NCBI RefSeq assembly: GCF_001426565.1 | Contig: NZ_LMFA01000022.1 | Span: 231,254-295,253, forward strand | Length of the DNA: 64,000 nucleotides | Reading direction: 5' to 3' | DNA from: Rhizobium sp. Root482 | GTDB taxonomy: Bacteria > Pseudomonadota > Alphaproteobacteria > Rhizobiales > Rhizobiaceae | In this document: positions 61,390-64,000 of the stretch, in pieces | Position numbering within the stretch: position 1 is the stretch's first letter | Layout of the letters: each line of letters opens with the position of its first letter | Program-made: the position numbers and the translations under genes | The notes under the pieces: generated by a model | What the model was told of the DNA's origin: nothing | Databases searched by the model: none | The model's input: the letters and a program-made list of their open reading frames with translations, nothing else

Positions 61390-61713
61390 CGCGCCCTCCC
61401 CGGCATTGGATTTCAGGTCGTTGTTTCCGCATGCCGGCATCGCAAAACGCCTATGCGGCTTTTGCGCGACATGCTCTAGCAATGGCCAGAACGCCCGATT
61501 TCGTCAATGGTCGCGCATAAAAACTTTATGCTTGAAATAATTTTGATCCGGTGCAATTCTGATTGCATCAGTCGAGAAGGTGGGAGGTCTCGCTGTGCCG
61601 GGTACGGATTGCTCCGCCGGCCTTGACGCCAGCGCACACCTCCCCACACGCAACGCACAAAAGACATGTTGGCCATCGTTCGTGACGATGAGCAGGTAGG
61701 GGACAGCCGCAGA
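61390..61713. promoter_or_regulatory. Divergent control region of the kynurenine/anthraniloyl-CoA genes
   Basis: This 324-bp region holds two dyads: CATAAA-AAC-TTTATG at 61516-61530 and TGCAAT-TCTG-ATTGCA at 61552-61567 (perfect). A possible -35 for the ligase, TTGAAA at 61532-61537, lies between them, so the second dyad would overlap the -10. No other gene is evident. Confidence 0.5.
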
Positions 61714-63339
61714 ATGCTTGGACCGTCAGCGCATACCGACACTTTCACGCGCGACAATCTTCCGCCGCAGGACCAGTGGCCGGACTTCCTGCTCGACGGC
61801 TTTGACTATCCAGATCATGTCAATGCCGGCGTGGAACTGACCGACAGGCTGGTCGAAAAGGGTTTTGGCGACCATACCGCGCTGATCGGCAACGGGCGGC
61901 GCCGCACCTACAAGGAATTGTCCGACTGGACCAACCGGCTCGCCCATGCACTGGTCGAGAATTACGGCGTCAAGCCGGGCAACCGGATACTGATCCGCTC
62001 CGCCAACAATCCGGCCATGGTCGCCTGCTGGCTCGCGGCCACCAAGGCGGGTGCCGTGGTCATCAACACCATGCCGATGCTGCGCGCCGGCGAACTTGCC
62101 AAGATCGTCGACAAGGCGGAGATTTCGCTGGCGCTTTGCGATACAAGGCTGATGGACGAAATGGTCGCCTGCGCCAAGGACAGTCCCTTCCTGAAAAAGG
62201 TGGTCGGCTTCGACGGCACCGCCAATCACGACGCCGAGCTTGACCGGATCGCACTCGACAAACCGGTCCTCTTCAATGCCGTTCAGACCGGCCGCGACGA
62301 TGTCGCCCTGCTCGGCTTTACCTCGGGCACGACGGGCGTACCGAAGGCGACGATGCACTTTCACCGCGACCTGCTGCTGATCGCCGATACCTATGCAAAA
62401 GAGGTTTTGGCGGTCACGCCCGACGATGTCTTCGTCGGTTCGCCGCCGCTCGCCTTCACCTTCGGGCTTGGCGGGCTTGCCATCTTCCCCTTGCGGTTCG
62501 GCGCTGCCGCCACCTTGCTGGAACAGGCGACGCCGCCGAACATGATCAAGATCATCGAGACCTACAAGGCGACGATCTCGTTTACCGCGCCCACCGCCTA
62601 TCGCGCCATGATGAAGGCCGTGGACGAGGGCGCCGACCTGTCGTCGCTGCGCATCGCCGTCTCGGCCGGCGAAACCCTGCCCGGCCCGGTCTTCGAGGAA
62701 TGGATCGAAAAGACCGGCAAGCCGATCCTCGACGGCATCGGCGCCACCGAGATGCTGCACATCTTCATTTCGAACCGCTTGACGGACATGAAGCCGGCAT
62801 CGACCGGCAAGCCCGTCGGCGGTTACGAGGCACGCATCGTCGATCAGGAGATGAACGAGGCGCCGCGCGGAACGGTCGGCCGGCTGGCGGTGCGCGGCCC
62901 GACGGGCTGCCGCTACATGGCCGACGACCGGCAGCGCGAATATGTCCGCGACGGCTGGAACCTGACCGGCGATTCCTTCTACCAGGACGAGGACGGCTTC
63001 TTCCATTTCGCCGCCCGCTCGGACGACATGATCGTCAGCGCCGGCTACAATATTGCCGGCCCCGAAGTGGAAGCCGCCCTTCTTTCCCATTGCGAGGTTG
63101 CCGAATGCGCGGTGATCGGCGCCGATGACCGGGAGCGCGGGCAGATCGTCGAGGCGCATATCGTCCTTGTCGAGGGTATTGCGGCGGACGCTGCGACCGC
63201 CAAGCGCCTGCAGGATCATGTCAAGGCGGTGATCGCGCCCTATAAATATCCGCGTTCGGTGAAATTCACCGATGCCCTGCCCAAGACCCAGACCGGCAAG
63301 ATCCAGCGGTTCCGGCTGCGCGCGGAGATCGTGAAGTGA
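61714..63339 (+). CDS. Aryl-CoA ligase of the benzoate/2-aminobenzoate-CoA ligase family
   Basis: ATP-dependent acyl-CoA synthetase, 541 residues. AMP-binding motif TSGTTGVPKATM lies near residue 205, with PLAFTFGLGGLA (benzoate-CoA ligase-like) and the C-terminal KYPRSVKFTDALPKTQTGKIQRF carrying the catalytic lysine. The protein start LGPSAHTDTF is conserved in relatives, so I use the ATG at 61714; a Met at 61666 is also in frame. Next gene is tryptophan 2,3-dioxygenase, overlapping by four bases, so anthranilate (2-aminobenzoate) from kynurenine is the most likely substrate and 2-aminobenzoyl-CoA the product. Confidence 0.86.
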   Translation: MLGPSAHTDTFTRDNLPPQDQWPDFLLDGFDYPDHVNAGVELTDRLVEKGFGDHTALIGNGRRRTYKELSDWTNRLAHALVENYGVKPGNRILIRSANNPAMVACWLAATKAGAVVINTMPMLRAGELAKIVDKAEISLALCDTRLMDEMVACAKDSPFLKKVVGFDGTANHDAELDRIALDKPVLFNAVQTGRDDVALLGFTSGTTGVPKATMHFHRDLLLIADTYAKEVLAVTPDDVFVGSPPLAFTFGLGGLAIFPLRFGAAATLLEQATPPNMIKIIETYKATISFTAPTAYRAMMKAVDEGADLSSLRIAVSAGETLPGPVFEEWIEKTGKPILDGIGATEMLHIFISNRLTDMKPASTGKPVGGYEARIVDQEMNEAPRGTVGRLAVRGPTGCRYMADDRQREYVRDGWNLTGDSFYQDEDGFFHFAARSDDMIVSAGYNIAGPEVEAALLSHCEVAECAVIGADDRERGQIVEAHIVLVEGIAADAATAKRLQDHVKAVIAPYKYPRSVKFTDALPKTQTGKIQRFRLRAEIVK

Positions 63340-64000
63340 GCAAGCCCTACGATCCCTCGGCGGAAGGCGCGCAGATGTCGTTTCAGGACCGCATGTCCTA
63401 CAGCGATTACCTGCATCTCGAAAAAGTGCTTGAGGCGCAATCTCCGCTGTCGAGCGCGCATGACGAAATGCTGTTCATCATCCAGCACCAGACCTCGGAA
63501 CTGTGGATGAAGCTGGCGCTGCACGAGATCGGCGCCGCGATCGCCTCGATCCGCGCCGACCGGCTGGAGCCGAGCTTCAAGATGCTGACGCGAGTGGCCC
63601 GCATCTTCGAGCAGCTCAACAATGCCTGGGACGTGCTGAGGACGATGACACCAAGCGAATATACCGAATTCCGGGGGTCGCTCGGCCAGTCCTCGGGCTT
63701 CCAGTCCTGGCAATATCGCGCCATCGAATTCACGGCCGGCAACCGCAATCTCGCCATGCTGCGTCCGCATGCGCATCAGCCGGAACTGTCCGGCAGGCTC
63801 GAAGCCATTCTCTCGCAACCCTCGCTCTATGACGAAGCCATCCTCCTTCTGTCACGCAACGGCTTCGATGTCGGCCCGGATGCGCTTCGGACCGACTGGC
63901 GCGAGACGCGCGTCGAGAGCGAGGAGGTGCTTGCCGCCTGGCAGGCGATCTATCTTGATCCGCAGCGCTACTGGATGTTCTACGAACTGGCGGAGAAGCT
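63336..64000 (+). CDS. kynA: Tryptophan 2,3-dioxygenase (truncated by window end)
   Basis: Haem enzyme opening the indole ring of tryptophan to N-formylkynurenine. The 221 residues present include MSYSDYLHLEKVLEAQ, FIIQHQTSELWMKLALHEI and RGSLGQSSGFQSWQYRAIEF, all classic TDO segments; the distal half, including the proximal haem-ligand histidine region, is beyond the window. The GTG start at 63336 overlaps the ligase stop (63337-63339); an ATG 14 codons later is an alternative. Frame is open to the last base. Confidence 0.93.
   Translation, partial: MSKPYDPSAEGAQMSFQDRMSYSDYLHLEKVLEAQSPLSSAHDEMLFIIQHQTSELWMKLALHEIGAAIASIRADRLEPSFKMLTRVARIFEQLNNAWDVLRTMTPSEYTEFRGSLGQSSGFQSWQYRAIEFTAGNRNLAMLRPHAHQPELSGRLEAILSQPSLYDEAILLLSRNGFDVGPDALRTDWRETRVESEEVLAAWQAIYLDPQRYWMFYELAEK

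Noticed and set aside
1-64000. Insertion sequences, integrases, attachment sites or conjugation (tra/mob) genes
   Set aside because: No transposase, recombinase, relaxase or terminal inverted repeats with target duplications were seen in the genes or gaps examined by eye.

Overview
The window is GC-rich alphaproteobacterial DNA. A complete repABC replication/partition cassette with a repB-repC counter-transcribed RNA and a parS-like palindrome, RIME-like palindromic repeats, and the overall gene style point to a plasmid, megaplasmid or chromid of a member of the Rhizobiaceae (Rhizobium, Neorhizobium, Shinella or Ensifer-like; the genus cannot be fixed from the sequence alone). I saw no IS element, transposase, CRISPR array, intact tRNA or rRNA. 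Nearly all the DNA is tightly packed coding sequence for catabolism and solute uptake.

Layout. 1-694: non-coding, a duplicated pair of RIME-like palindromes. 695-13201: purine catabolism (guanine deaminase, membrane urate hydroxylase PuuD, LysR regulator, XdhC/B/A, HIU hydrolase, a PuuE-UraD fusion, ureidoglycolate lyase, AzgA-type purine permease), enough to go from guanine to allantoate and from ureidoglycolate to glyoxylate; the allantoate step is not in the window. 13524-17138: Lrp/AsnC regulator divergent from a three-domain kinase / M23-like / class III aminotransferase enzyme. 17211-22178: RND efflux pump, adaptor and TetR repressor with a 44-bp palindromic operator. 22249-27408: LysR, GST, flavin-binding protein, GreA/B-like factor, cupin, DUF4112 and DUF2161 proteins. 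27425-38420: a minus-strand block with a second kinase / degenerate-M23 / aminotransferase enzyme, a YtcJ-like amidohydrolase, a spermidine/putrescine-type ABC importer, an acetylpolyamine-amidohydrolase-like protein and a class-C serine hydrolase. 38547-49904: DUF1772 protein, LacI regulator with two matching operators, a FbpABC/AfuABC-type importer with a fused permease, an inositol-monophosphatase-family enzyme, and an ugpBAEC importer. 50042-51586: orphan HisKA_2 histidine kinase. 51653-58148: soluble FtsK-type translocase and repC, repB, repA. 58579-64000: a small hypothetical gene, an FAD/NAD(P)-binding protein, and the start of a tryptophan-to-anthraniloyl-CoA pathway (formamidase-like hydrolase, aryl-CoA ligase, and tryptophan 2,3-dioxygenase cut by the window end).

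How it fits together. The replicon looks like a catabolic accessory element: purines, probable polyamines or amino-alcohols, phosphorylated organic solutes and tryptophan all enter central metabolism through operons that each have a local regulator or palindromic operator. The least described part is the 27-38 kb block built around the tripartite kinase/aminotransferase. The protein has a paralogue at 14-17 kb that keeps a full M23 metal site, while the copy at 35-38 kb has lost it. Function there is inference: neither substrate can be read from the sequence.
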